Positions 11,053 through 19,687 are shown, numbered from the stretch's first letter. The stretch is 64,000 bases of DNA from Vulcanisaeta distributa JCM 11213 (GCA_001316125.1 BBCS01000002.1:62001-126000), one strand, 5' to 3'. Program-made: numbers and translations. Notes: generated from the letters alone by a model not told the origin.

Positions 11053-11475
11053 GTGAGCGTTTCTAAGGAATTTATTAAGAATCTTACTAGGGACATTGAG
11101 TATGCTGTAAGGGAGGTTAATAGGATTACGAGTAAGTCGTATGATGAATTGAGTGATGAGGATAAGATGGCCATTAGGTATGAGTTGATAGTCATTGCTG
11201 AGGCATTAATGGCCCTGGTAATGCACATAGTGCGTAGGGACTTGAACGAGAGGCCCAGGACACCCATAAACGCGTTGATGATAGCCAGGGACAGGGGGGG
11301 CTTACTGACTATGAATGAGTATGAGGACTTGACGAAGTTGGTAAGGCTTAGGAATCTCCTCGTCCATAGGTATTGGGTGATTGACGATTACTTAATATAT
11401 CGAAGCATTAAGTCGGACTTTAAAAGCCTAGTGAGCTTTATAGATAGGCTGAGGAGTCGCTATGGCATTCAATAA
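11053..11475 (+). CDS. hepT: HepT-like ribonuclease toxin (DUF86)
   Basis: All-helical HEPN-family protein of 140 residues; HepT toxins cleave RNA when not modified. The RX4HXY active-site motif is present as RNLLVHRYW near residue 110. The start is GTG 11053 and the reading frame is intact. The G7 at 11294-11300 adds one Gly in DRGGLLT. It overlaps the antitoxin gene by 14 bp, so the two are translationally coupled. The toxin gene comes first. Confidence 0.82.
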   Translation: MSVSKEFIKNLTRDIEYAVREVNRITSKSYDELSDEDKMAIRYELIVIAEALMALVMHIVRRDLNERPRTPINALMIARDRGGLLTMNEYEDLTKLVRLRNLLVHRYWVIDDYLIYRSIKSDFKSLVSFIDRLRSRYGIQ

Positions 11476-11866
11476 GGGTTATGTCTACCATTCAATGAGT
11501 CGTGAGGAGCGGGAATCATTGATTTCGAGGATTAGGGACGTACTTAGGGAGTGCGGTGTTTCCCTAGGTATCGTATTCGGTAGCTTCGTAGACCTCGATG
11601 AGTTTAGGGACATAGATATCGCGGTTTATGGGAAGGATATCGACCTCAATAAGGTATTAAGCCTTGGGACCAGGCTTGAGGAGGTCCTTGGTATTCCGGT
11701 GGATGTGGTTTCATTAATGGATGTCGATCCCGAGTTCAGGCTTTCAATACTGGAGCGTGGCATCGTAATTCTCGAGGATGTTGATGGTTTATACGAGGCA
11801 TTAATAAGTGAGACCCTCGATGAACTTTACCTGGTGAGACACGGGGGGGAAGACCTAGTACAGTAG
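11462..11866 (+). CDS. mntA: MNT-type nucleotidyltransferase antitoxin
   Basis: Minimal nucleotidyltransferase of 134 residues. In HepT/MNT modules this enzyme adds AMP to the toxin's tyrosine and so inactivates it. The catalytic pattern is GSF (VFGSFVDL) followed by DIDIAVYG, giving the two metal-binding Asp; a third Asp is probably in PVDVVSL. ATG start at 11462 inside hepT. The C-terminus (HGGEDLVQ) carries the G7 at 11843-11849 and overlaps the end of the convergent protease-like gene by 12 bp. Confidence 0.82.
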   Translation: MAFNKGYVYHSMSREERESLISRIRDVLRECGVSLGIVFGSFVDLDEFRDIDIAVYGKDIDLNKVLSLGTRLEEVLGIPVDVVSLMDVDPEFRLSILERGIVILEDVDGLYEALISETLDELYLVRHGGEDLVQ

Positions 11867-12211
11867 GTATGGTGCCTCCTTGAGCGTGCCTGTCATTGGG
11901 TCTATCATTAGGCCTAGGATCTCCAGTGTCGTTATGCCTATGAGGACTTTATCAATTATGTCACTAATAACGACCCTAACCGTGGCCTCCCTACCCATTA
12001 ACCTAACCCTAACCTCACTAAACTCAACATTAACAGGCCCGCCGACGGTCATGACCACGCCCCCCCTATCCGTAACCCTCAGCCCAAGCTCCACAGCCAA
12101 TGCCCTGGGTATGACGGTTAAGGTGGCGCCGCTGTCCACCAACGCCTTCACCCTGACCTCCCTATCCCCCCCACTTATTAATTCGGCATCAACCCAAACA
12201 TAGCCATACAC
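11855..12211 (-). CDS. Retropepsin-like (clan AA) aspartic protease
   Basis: Single-domain protein of 118 residues with the retroviral-protease signature VDSGATLTVIPRALA (DSGA, a normal variant of DTGA) at about residues 27-41, followed by LGL, and a second hydrophobic-hydrophobic-Gly segment (DKVLIGITTLEILGL) near the C-terminus. Such proteins act as homodimers. GTG start at 12211; intact. C7 at 12060 and 12165 each give a GG pair. It is convergent to the toxin-antitoxin pair. Target unknown. Confidence 0.75.
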   Translation of the reverse strand: MYGYVWVDAELISGGDREVRVKALVDSGATLTVIPRALAVELGLRVTDRGGVVMTVGGPVNVEFSEVRVRLMGREATVRVVISDIIDKVLIGITTLEILGLMIDPMTGTLKEAPYLLY

Positions 12212-12257
12212 TTCACCAATTCTATCAACGCGGCGCTTATAAAGCTTCTACAAGTAA

Positions 12258-13117
12258 CTACGTCGATGACACCTCAAGTGGTGTTAATTCCTCCCTCCAC
12301 GTAAGTACCCAAATACCGTTTTTCCTAGCCTCCTCAACGGCCTCAGGGACATACCTCATGCAGTAAAGGACCTTAACAACCCTAGGCCTCAGGTACTGCG
12401 GGTACCTACTCCTCAACTCATTAATTACACCCATCAACTCCCCCAACCTTACCGACCCTAAGGTCCAGGGTTGCATCACCAACCACGCAAAGGTCATCGA
12501 TGACACCATAAATATTCAACTCAAGTACCTCCCTACCGCCCTCGGTAATTACCAACCTACCCAGCCTAACATTGATGCCAAGCCTCTCCCTCAGCCTCCA
12601 GGAAACGACGTCTAAGGCCTCATCCTCAATACTGTAAGTTAGCTTCTGCAGCGTCCTATTCATTTGATTTAGTGTCCTTTTAATATCCTGGACATCCCTA
12701 GTGAGCTCATCAAGCTTAGCCGAGTGACTCTGCAGCACTTTTCCATGCTCATCAAGCTTACTACCGTGCTCCTGCAGTAGCCTTGTATGCTCATTCAAAA
12801 TCCTACCATGCTCCTCCAATAACCTACCATGTTCCTCCAGTAACCTTCTATTCTCCTCAAGCTTTACTATGCTCCTGCAATAACCTAGTGTGTTCCTCGA
12901 GGATCCTCGTGTGCTCCTGTAATACCTCTCCATGCCTCTTCAACTCCTCCTCAATACTCACGATCCTACTGAGCATGGCATTAAAGTCCTGCCTAAGCGC
13001 CTTAAGCTCGTTAAGTATTAAGTCGAGACCCAGGGCACCGGCTATGGCAAGTCTAAACTCCTCATCAGTCCTTATCAACTCCAGCACAATCTTCCTGACC
13101 TCATCCCTACTAACCAC
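12258..13117 (-). CDS. Coiled-coil protein with C-terminal nuclease-like domain, DUF3782 type (frameshifted)
   Basis: After joining three frames this is a protein of about 280 residues. An N-terminal helical part (VSRDEVRKIVLELI) leads into a long series of near-identical heptads built on EEHGRLLEEHGRIL, from about 12710 to 12930. The 21-bp unit is easy to see in DNA (gctcctccaataacc variants). A C-terminal alpha/beta part follows, with RLGRLVITEG, ELNIYGVIDD and KVLYCMRYVPEAVEEARKNG. Crenarchaeal DUF3782 proteins have this plan and their C-terminal domain is usually grouped with PD-(D/E)XK nucleases; that assignment is from memory of the family. Breaks: about 12865 within the repeat, and the C5 12440-12444 (expected 4). 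Confidence 0.65.
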
Positions 13118-13255
13118 ACCAATCTACACTACAAAACACCGCCAGAATTAATAACCCTTCCCATCATGTCCTGAGCCCAAAATAATGACCTCGCCGATTA
13201 CTCAAGAGAAATGTTAAATGCGTTGGCGAAATCTTGAAACTTCTTAGTATTATAA

Positions 13256-13293
13256 ATAGCGATATCGCTATAGCCCTTTCGTGACGTACGAAA
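13256..13293. repeat. Two small inverted repeats
   Basis: A perfect 16-bp palindrome, atagcgatatcgctat, lies at 13256-13271. It is followed by tttcgt and acgaaa arms separated by 5 bp at about 13277-13293. They lie between the 3' end of the M48 protease gene and the start of the coiled-coil gene, about 140-175 bp upstream of the latter. They could be operators or an RNA hairpin. Confidence 0.4.
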
Positions 13294-13300
13294 CTACTCA

Positions 13301-14947
13301 TTAAATTAGGTGATTATACACGAATACCTCAACCATGGCTAGTGATAGGTAGTAAGCCGAGGCGAGCAATAAATTATGTGGAACATTAGTCTTAATCCTG
13401 GGTAATAATACGAAACCGAGTAATTCGGCAATGCTTAGAATTAACGTAAATCCACCCAACGCTAGGCTTATACCGAGTATTGCACTTACTGCGAAGTAAC
13501 TAACCAAGGCGCCATTTAGAGCTAGGATTAACCTATACAGGTAGCTAAGGTTTAACCTGATCAGTACAAATATGATTACGTAAATGAAGTAATTATGTAA
13601 GAAGATAAATGCAATATTCCGTAAGGTCAATGGATGTACAGAAACGCTAAGGCGATGGGCAAGGGCAAGTAATGAACCCACGATATACGATAATGCAATT
13701 AACGAGGAGTCAAGAGATATAGCCCTATCCATGCTGTGGCCACTAATGAAGGTATTAAGGCCAGTAATACCCAAACCAATAAGGACTTAGCCATGGGCCT
13801 CCCCCCCAAAATGAGCGATGCGCCGATAATCGCCAATACATCGCTCATGGCATAAATCACCAGATTCTGTACAGGCCATGCAAAGCCCAGTGAGGTAAAT
13901 GTTAAGTAAAATAATAATGACTTCCTAGCCAATGATGGAGAGTAGCCCAACGCCGTCAATAGCTTAAGCACGAGAAAACAATATACAATTAAGAATGTAA
14001 GGACAGACACGAAGTACGTTAATATAAATATTACCATTACAATAATGTTGCCCGTAAATGATGCATAAAAAGATGGATATATAACTAAGTATTTAAGAAT
14101 CAATAAGGCGGTCACCAACGACAATGGGTATATTAATGTCTGAACATGGGCAGCAAGGCCCAGCTTTGACTCACTTATTTTATACCTTGACTCAATTGGA
14201 TCATGAGTATCGAAGAATTTACTTAACAATGACTTAGGATTGCGGGCCTTATAAAGCGCTGATTTGAGGGCTTCCCTACACGGCCTTCACGGCATATAGG
14301 TCGGCTTCTCTCTCCGCAATATTATATTGCTTCCTAATTACAACTAAGAAGAAATATATGTAAATGATGATTAGTACCGGTAACAAGAACATACCGATCC
14401 TTAAGTATTTAATTAGGTATATTGTGATGGGTAAAAAGGTAATGAGTATATACGGTATAAGTACTATGTACGCTGATAAATAATCCTTGTTTGAAATATG
14501 TGCATATTCATGCTTTATAACTGCCATTAACTCCTCATTGTTTAATAATTCAAGGTACTGCCTTGTAATTATTATTACAGGAAGACCTGTAGGCACAATG
14601 GCATTATATATTACAACGGGTTTACTTGATAGTTTTGTACTTATTTCACCATTGGCTACATAGACCTGAACATTATTTACGTAACTTATTTCAACTTGCT
14701 TATTCCTTACCAATAGATTCAGCCATGCCTCAAATATGGCTCTTGATAAATAGAACATATAAAATAAATAGAGGAACTCAACGACTGGGATAATTATAAT
14801 ACCAATCATGGGTTTGATAACTACGACTAAATATGTTAAAAATAATATTAATAAAATAGAGCCTATTTGATATACATCTAAGATTATACGTATTTTCGAA
14901 AGATTATACATTTCAGTATCACACTTAAGCCGTAACAGCCGCGGCAA
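13301..14947 (-). CDS. Polytopic membrane M48-family zinc protease (frameshifted)
   Basis: Integral membrane metalloprotease. The N-terminal third has two hydrophobic segments, then KHEYAHISN with the HExxH zinc site, more membrane segments, and AEREADLYA supplying the third ligand. After a frame change near 14270 the M48-like tail KFFDTHDPIESRYKI is found, followed by at least six further hydrophobic segments to the end at about 13301, with another frame change near 13720. The C-terminal membrane region is much longer than in HtpX (joined length near 545 residues versus about 280-300). It overlaps the 3' end of the small hydrophobic peptide gene by 23 bp, so the two are coupled. Processing of that peptide is a natural guess. 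The C7 at 13801 adds a Gly. Confidence 0.7.
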
Positions 14948-15173
14948 TTATGAGTCTCCAACCAATTGGCCCTAATGCTGTAGCCGTTCCAACGATAACG
15001 GCCCATGTAATTGGGCCATCAGCGTAAGTTAGCACAGCCCCGAAGAAAAGTCCTAAACCTGTACTTATACCGCCAAATGCAGCGCCAGGTACACTATTAG
15101 TCGTGAAATAGATAGAAAGAGCATTTCCTATTAGTAAGACTGCGGCGAGCATTGATAATGTCTGGAACAACAT
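14925..15173 (-). CDS. Small hydrophobic peptide, candidate bacteriocin-like precursor
   Basis: An 82-residue protein with no charge for long stretches. An N-terminal hydrophobic segment (MLFQTLSMLAAVLLIGNALS) is followed by a Gly/Ala-rich segment (AAFGGISTGLGLFFGAVL), a short polar turn (TYADGP) and a third hydrophobic stretch ending WRLIIAAAVTA. I do not recognise a named family. The pattern of a leader plus a compact hydrophobic, Gly/Ala-rich core resembles circular or hydrophobic bacteriocin precursors. The gene overlaps the start of a membrane M48 protease by 23 bp. It could instead be a small subunit or regulator of that protease. Confidence 0.6.
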   Translation of the reverse strand: MLFQTLSMLAAVLLIGNALSIYFTTNSVPGAAFGGISTGLGLFFGAVLTYADGPITWAVIVGTATALGPIGWRLIIAAAVTA

Positions 15174-15497
15174 TATTAAGCCATATACTTAGCCATTGTC
15201 TTCATATCCTTTCTACCTAGCCAGTTCATCAATACTAATTTATTTTATCTGATATATATTGCGCTTTTCTTTTATCATAAACTTAATTATTCTGAGCCTT
15301 CTAAGAAGAATACGTAAAGTATTATTATAATATTTTTATTTTTAATTTCTTACATGACTGGAATTAATCATCTTTTTATAACGTAGCTGTATTATTTAGG
15401 AGGTTCCGTGTTTTGGGTGTGTAGAGTCGCCGTAGTTATATATACACGGCGACTCTTCAAGTCCAAATAGGAATCATCCTAAACAAGAACTATGTCG
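15174..15497. other. 324-bp intergenic region with palindromic element copy 1
   Basis: A/T-rich spacer between the small peptide gene and the Asn-Thr-Gly protein. It holds copy 1 of the 55-bp palindrome and a good Shine-Dalgarno-like aggaggt at about 15398-15404 on the plus strand, which leads only into a 20-codon ORF through the palindrome. No other gene is seen. Confidence 0.5.
15412..15466 (-). repeat. 55-bp palindromic element, copy 1 (inverted)
   Basis: Core agagtcgccgt, 12-bp A/T spacer agttatatatac, acggcgactct, flanked by ttgggtgtgt on the left and tcaagtccaa on the right. It is the exact reverse complement, over all 55 bases, of copy 3 at 16844-16898. The core can fold into an 11-bp hairpin, and the spacer looks like a TATA box. 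Confidence 0.9.
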
Positions 15498-16083
15498 TTA
15501 AAGCCAGTACGTGGGTTCCACACTTTTCCTTACTTTATTCTCGTCCATTAACCTCCATAGGCCCTCCTTGGCATTTAGTATTACAATGCCTAGCTGTGTC
15601 GTTACGTAATCGCTGATCAGCACTTCACTTATATTTGGGTTTATGATGGCATTAACCATTATTGGCCCAACGACCCTATCCTCAAGTTCGAGGCTTAGGG
15701 ATAAGGCATTATTTACTAAATAAGCCTCCGTCTCTCCACCGCCGGTCTCAAGGCTTATTAATTCACCACCGCTGAGTGGCCATAGGCCGAGCATCCTAGC
15801 AAGTGGTGTGGGTATTGCAATGTCGGGTGTGTCTGTTTCGAAGCCCGTATTAATAACGGCCGAGGTTACGACATCCCTACTTCCGCTCCTCAGCCTTACC
15901 CTTACCCTCACCGCCATGCTCCTCCACCGGCACCAACCTGGCAAGCACCGCCTTCCTCCTCATGTAGCCCAGCTTCCTCATACCCATCTTACGTCTCTTA
16001 ATCAATTCAAGGAAGTACTCATCCACAGAAAGTCTCGGGAACCGGGAATTAAAAACCTTCCTGAATATTACCATAACCCTCAC
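15498..16083 (-). CDS. Retropepsin-like fold protein with Asn in place of catalytic Asp (frameshifted or two overlapping genes)
   Basis: Two frames overlap at 15877-15944. The upstream part is basic and helical (RKVFNSRFPRLSVDEYFLEL, KRRKMGMRKLGYMRRKAVLA). The downstream part is beta-rich: VRVRVRLRSGSRDVVTSAVI, then NTGFETDTPDIAIPTPLARM, and a C-terminal ISEVLISDYVTTQLGIVI. The NTGF motif sits where the clan AA families have DTGF, followed by the usual LGL-like turn (MLGLWPL), so the fold is probably retropepsin-like but catalysis is doubtful. There is no G/C run at the junction, so an ordinary one-base error or true overlapping genes are both possible. Palindrome copies lie on both sides. 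Confidence 0.55.
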
Positions 16084-16634
16084 TTATCTGACTGATCCAT
16101 TCATTACTGACGTTACGCCCTGACCGATCAATAAGTTCATGGCAATTTCAATTACTTACCTAGGGGATTTAATACGCGTTGATGCACCTTACGGCAATAT
16201 ATGTAAGCCTGCTTACGTTTGTTAAGGTCATTACTAATGATAATGGTATGGTAACGCTCATGAACTAATTTACAGTAATGAATCAACTCACTATAATGAT
16301 AAAGTTAATGTGAAGCTAGGCTCCTAGCTTATTCTTTACTGCCATATTTTGGACCTGGAGAGTCGCCGTAATTATATAATTACGGCGACTCTTCACATCC
16401 AAAGCGCGAAAATTACCTCAATACCTGCATGATTGTTACTTAGCAAGCAGGTAATCACTAGGCGTGGCACTTCCTCATGATTAAGTTTTAGATCTCTGGA
16501 TATTTTGTTTCTCATTAATCTCTCGTTGGGTTTCATTAATCTGATGTTAGTTTTCTTAATATTATGCCGGAGTCATCATACGTCTCAATTAACTCCCTTT
16601 AATTCTCCATCCTTAGTCATGTTTATCACGGGCA
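16084..16634. other. 550-bp region without a convincing gene, holding palindrome copy 2
   Basis: A/T-rich sequence with many short ORFs in all frames and no recognisable protein. The only clear structure is palindrome copy 2 at 16349-16403. Possibly 5' regulatory sequence for the minus-strand gene starting at 16083, or the decayed remains of another cassette. Confidence 0.4.
16349..16403 (+). repeat. 55-bp palindromic element, copy 2
   Basis: Same length and layout as copies 1 and 3, but with diverged flanks (ttggacctgg on the left, ttcacatccaaa on the right). Its core, 16359-16392, is a perfect 34-bp palindrome: 13-bp arms agagtcgccgtaa / ttacggcgactct around the 8-bp ttatataa. The flank ttggac puts it in the same orientation as copy 3. 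Confidence 0.9.
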
Positions 16635-16820
16635 TTAAATCTTACCACCAATATCCTCAGTAACATCGATATACCGCGATGGCGTAACCCAAAATACCCG
16701 AATCTCTTCACAAACCCCTGAGAAGCCTTGTCTTACCGTAGTCCTCAATCGCAACCTAACCCTTATCAAAAAGGGACTCCACAACACCCTGGCGACAACC
16801 ACTAACTCCTTAGGATGCAT
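16635..16820 (-). CDS. Short hypothetical ORF, possible gene remnant
   Basis: A 61-codon ORF (MHPKELVVVARVLWSPFLIR, then VRLRLRTTVRQG, ending DVTEDIGGKI). The VRVRLRL-like strand recalls the first strand of the Asn-Thr-Gly protein at 15498-16083, so it may be a truncated paralogue. The start lies 23 bp from palindrome copy 3. Low certainty that it is expressed. Confidence 0.25.
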   Translation of the reverse strand: MHPKELVVVARVLWSPFLIRVRLRLRTTVRQGFSGVCEEIRVFWVTPSRYIDVTEDIGGKI

Positions 16821-16843
16821 TAATGCTAGATCTTAGTCATAAC

Positions 16844-16898
16844 TTGGACTTGAAGAGTCGCCGTGTATATATAACTACGGCGACTCTACACACCCAAA
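16844..16898 (+). repeat. 55-bp palindromic element, copy 3
   Basis: Begins ttggacttga, then agagtcgccgt, spacer gtatatataact, acggcgactct, and ends acacacccaaa. Exact reverse complement of copy 1. It lies immediately upstream of the short ORF ending the minus-strand series, and about 130 bp upstream of the plus-strand gene at 17030. Confidence 0.9.
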
Positions 16899-17029
16899 GC
16901 ATGGGGATCCCTAATTGTAGTGTTTGCATCATTTATATTTAATTAGTTTATTTGGCATAGTTCTTGGCATTATTTCTATTTTTTATTAGAGTAAAGCTTA
17001 TAAACCCCCCCTGGGTTATCTTGGCTTTG

Positions 17030-17651
17030 ATGTATGTGGTTTTTGGAGTAACGAGTGGGATGTCTTCAGTGGTCTTTGAGGGCAGGTATAAGGGTCCTAA
17101 TGATGTTAGGGATGTTCATGTGAGTGATGTTCCTAGGATTAACCATGTGCTCCATAGCTTCGTCATTACTAATGACGTTAATGATTTCGTCATATGGACC
17201 TTTGACATACCTGGTTATGAGACACACATTTACTCAATGATTAAGGAGAGGGCTACATTACTCCTATGCCCAAGGATTGACAACTCCACGTACCTACTGC
17301 CTGATGCTTCATTGGTTAATGAATTAAATTCAATGCTGTACAAAGATGCTAGGTCAGCTACGTACTTCGTTAGGCCCACGGATAGGTCTTTCGTATCCAA
17401 GGTCCTTAGGGACACGGTTAGCGCCGCCAGGGCTTTGATAATGGAGAAGGTCAGTAACCTACTTAGGTCTAGGGGGCCTCGCCACGATTAGGCTAATGGA
17501 TGAGCTTGGTGGCATTAGTGATGACATGATTACGGCGGCTAAATTATGGGCCAGTAAGGGGTTCGCTAATGAGGTTAGTGGTGTGTACTCGATGGTCGAT
17601 TACGTCAGGTCATCCCTGGAACTGAAGAGGAGCAGGTCGAGGAGGAGGTAA
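17030..17651 (+). CDS. Conserved-looking protein of unknown function (frameshifted)
   Basis: I do not recognise a family. About 207 residues. I place the start at ATG 17030 because a TATA-like gcttataaac lies about 30 nt upstream; ATG 17060 is the alternative (MSSVVFEGRYKGPNDVRDVH). The middle is mixed alpha/beta (PRINHVLHSFVITNDVNDFV, IWTFDIPGYETHIYSMIKER) and the C-terminal third is helical and basic, ending RSRRR. The frame breaks at the G5 17472-17476; with 4 (or 7) Gs it continues LATIRLMDELGGISDDMITA. A C7 (17005-17011) lies just upstream of the start. No membrane segment in the accepted reading. Convergent with alaX, 17 bp apart. Confidence 0.5.
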
Positions 17652-17668
17652 TTTTTACCTAAAAACGG

Positions 17669-18395
17669 TTAGGGCTTCACCGTGTAATAAACCCTCTTCT
17701 TATCCTTACCCCCTGCTCTCGGACTTCAGGAAGACAATCTCACCAATCTCCCTGGTATTTGCCACGTGGGGGGGCCCACCGTCAGCCTGAACATCAATTC
17801 CCTCGATCTCCACAATCCTCCATTCCTCACCAGGCGGTGGCTCCCTCTCGGCAAGCTTAACAACGCCTGGTATCTTCATAGCCTCCTCCCTCCTCAGGAA
17901 GTAAATCTTCACGGGAATGCCCCTCCTCACGATTTCGTTGGCCTCCGCTATCAAGTCCTGGAACGCCTTCCTAAGCGCATCGCCACTTAGGGTTAGGTTG
18001 TAGTCATCCCTAGCGTACTCAGGCGTTATGTCGCCGCCAGTCACCAGCGCGTTGTACTTCCTGTAGGCCAGTGCGGCTATTATGTGCGTTGCCGTGTGAA
18101 GCTTCATTAACCTATACCTCCTCTCCCAATCGATTACCCCATGCACCGTATCGCCGACCCTAAACCTTGGTTCCCTATCGAGTATGTGCACCGCATCCTC
18201 ACCCTCCTTAATCACCTCCCTAACCACGTACTCCTCACCCTGCCAAATCAGTCTGCCCGTGTCATTGGCAACACCACCACTCCTTGGGTGAAAGAGTGTC
18301 TGGTCGAGCCAAACCCTATTACCATCAATCCTAGTCACGGTGGCATCAAACTCCCTCCTGTACGAGTCCCACCAGTAGAGGAATTTTGTTGGCAT
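17669..18395 (-). CDS. alaX: AlaX-type alanyl-tRNA editing hydrolase (C-terminal frameshift)
   Basis: Free-standing editing enzyme that removes Ser or Gly wrongly attached to tRNA-Ala. The N-terminal domain (FLYWWDSYRREFDATV, then GNRVWLDQTLFHPRSGG) and the zinc-site HTATHIIAAL motif are clear, as is the second motif near the C-terminus (VQADGGPHVANTREIGEIVF). The C7 at 17768-17774 puts an extra Pro into that conserved GGPHVANT stretch. The C5 at 17709-17713 gives an early stop; with 4 Cs the tail continues GKDKKRVYYTVKP to TAA at 17669, which fits the family. About 240 residues. Confidence 0.87.
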
Positions 18396-18413
18396 GGGTT
18401 TCAGGGGGGGAAG

Positions 18414-18420
18414 TCTGGAA
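18414..18420 (+). repeat. Non-coding G7 tract between alaX and the M20 gene
   Basis: Seven Gs in the 39-bp spacer between the alaX start (18395) and the M20 stop (18435). It is one of the tracts where reading-frame selection cannot act. Confidence 0.8.
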
Positions 18421-18434
18421 TTAATGTATTGCGC

Positions 18435-19687
18435 CTATGCCGGTATTCCAAAGAATCTCCTTATTGCGTAGAGCATGACATCATGCGTCCTAACCAGGTC
18501 ATCCACCGTAACATACTCATTATAGGCATGGGCCAGCGCCAACTCGCCAGGTCCATAAACAACGGTGGGTATACCCCTAGCCCTAAGGTACCTACCATCG
18601 GTTGCGCCAGTGACTATTATCGGCCTTGGCGTTGCGCCAAGGACCCTCTCAATACCCTCATGAATGAGCCTGACAATGACCTCACCAGGCTTGTGTAGTT
18701 TGGCTCGCTTGTGTCCAGGACCTCCACATCGGCGATACCGCTCAACCCACTCCTTAAATGATTAATTACCTGGCTTGGTGAAACCCCCCCTGGCGGGACC
18801 CTCATATCAAGTTCAAGCTCTGCGTAGTCTGGGACCATGTTTATCTTCGAACCACCCCCCCTAACAACGCCTGGGTTAAAGGACACAGTACCAACAACCC
18901 TCTCAAAATCACTGAGCGTCAGATTAAGCCCCCCCGAGGCCCTAGCAGCCTCTAGGTAGACCTCAGCCGAGTTCCTAATGGCCTCCGTCAACTCACTGGG
19001 TAACTTAATGCCCTTGTTAAACTCATTAATCAACTCCTCAGCCCTAGCTATGGCTGCGGCCAGCTTCATTATCGCATTCTCGCCGAGGATCGGTAAACTA
19101 CCGTGGGCAGGCCTACCCCCTGGTAACCAACTTAACCTGGCAAAGCCCCTTCTCGCCAATGTAATACCTGGAACTACCGGATGGCTCCGCAACTATCGCA
19201 GCATCACCAACCAGCACGCCATCCCTAACCAAAGCCTCAACACCAGGGTGACCGCCAGTCTCCTCATCTGCCGTTGCCGAGAATATTAATGTACCCGAGC
19301 CCTGCCTCTCAATAAGTGGCGCTAACTCTGCGAATACTGTCATTATCACCGCTAAGCCACCCTTCATATCCGTGGTACCCCCTACCATAGATCCTACTCA
19401 ACGATCTTCCCAGAGAACGGTGGGTAGACCCACCTGGAATCATCGCCGGGAGGAACTACGTCCATGTGGCCGTTAAGTATGAGCACAGGCTTACCCCTAC
19501 CAACTGGCAATCACGTTTGGCTTATCCTTAGCATACTCCCTAAACTCACTTTTGAAGCCACGCTCACTCAGCCAATCCCTAATGAATCCCGCAATATTAA
19601 CGGTATAGCCAGGGGGGGATTAACACTGGGTATTTGAATAAGGTGTGAAGTCAGTTCAATTAGCCCTGTCTTTAGATTCTGTGACAT
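18435..19687 (-). CDS. M20 family metallo-deacylase (ArgE/DapE type, frameshifted)
   Basis: Zinc-dependent amidohydrolase such as a succinyl-diaminopimelate or N-acyl amino-acid deacylase. ATG at 19685-19687. Motifs in order: LNGHMDVVP (metal His and Asp), GRGTTDMKGGLA (bridging Asp), ADEETGG (catalytic Glu pair), AEPSG, GRPAHGS (dimerisation domain His), then SKINMVPDYAELELDMR and the C-terminal Asp/His region VTGATDGRYLR, with PTVVYGPGE. Breaks fall at two C5 runs, 19116-19120 and 19378-19382 (each expected 4), near 19420 and 19505, and around 18690. C7s at 18784, 18855 and 18929 and the G7 at 19612 each add a residue. Exact substrate uncertain; lysine biosynthesis (LysK-like) is one option. 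Confidence 0.8.

Noticed and set aside
14276..14947. Treating the 14276-14947, 13699-14229 and 13301-13774 reading frames as three separate membrane genes
   Set aside because: The AEREADLYA and THDPIESRYKI motifs of one M48 protease fall on either side of the first break, so a single frameshifted gene explains them better.
15408..15470. A 20-codon ORF with a good Shine-Dalgarno running through palindrome copy 1
   Set aside because: Its sequence is dictated by the palindrome, the other two copies do not keep it, and most genes here are leaderless.
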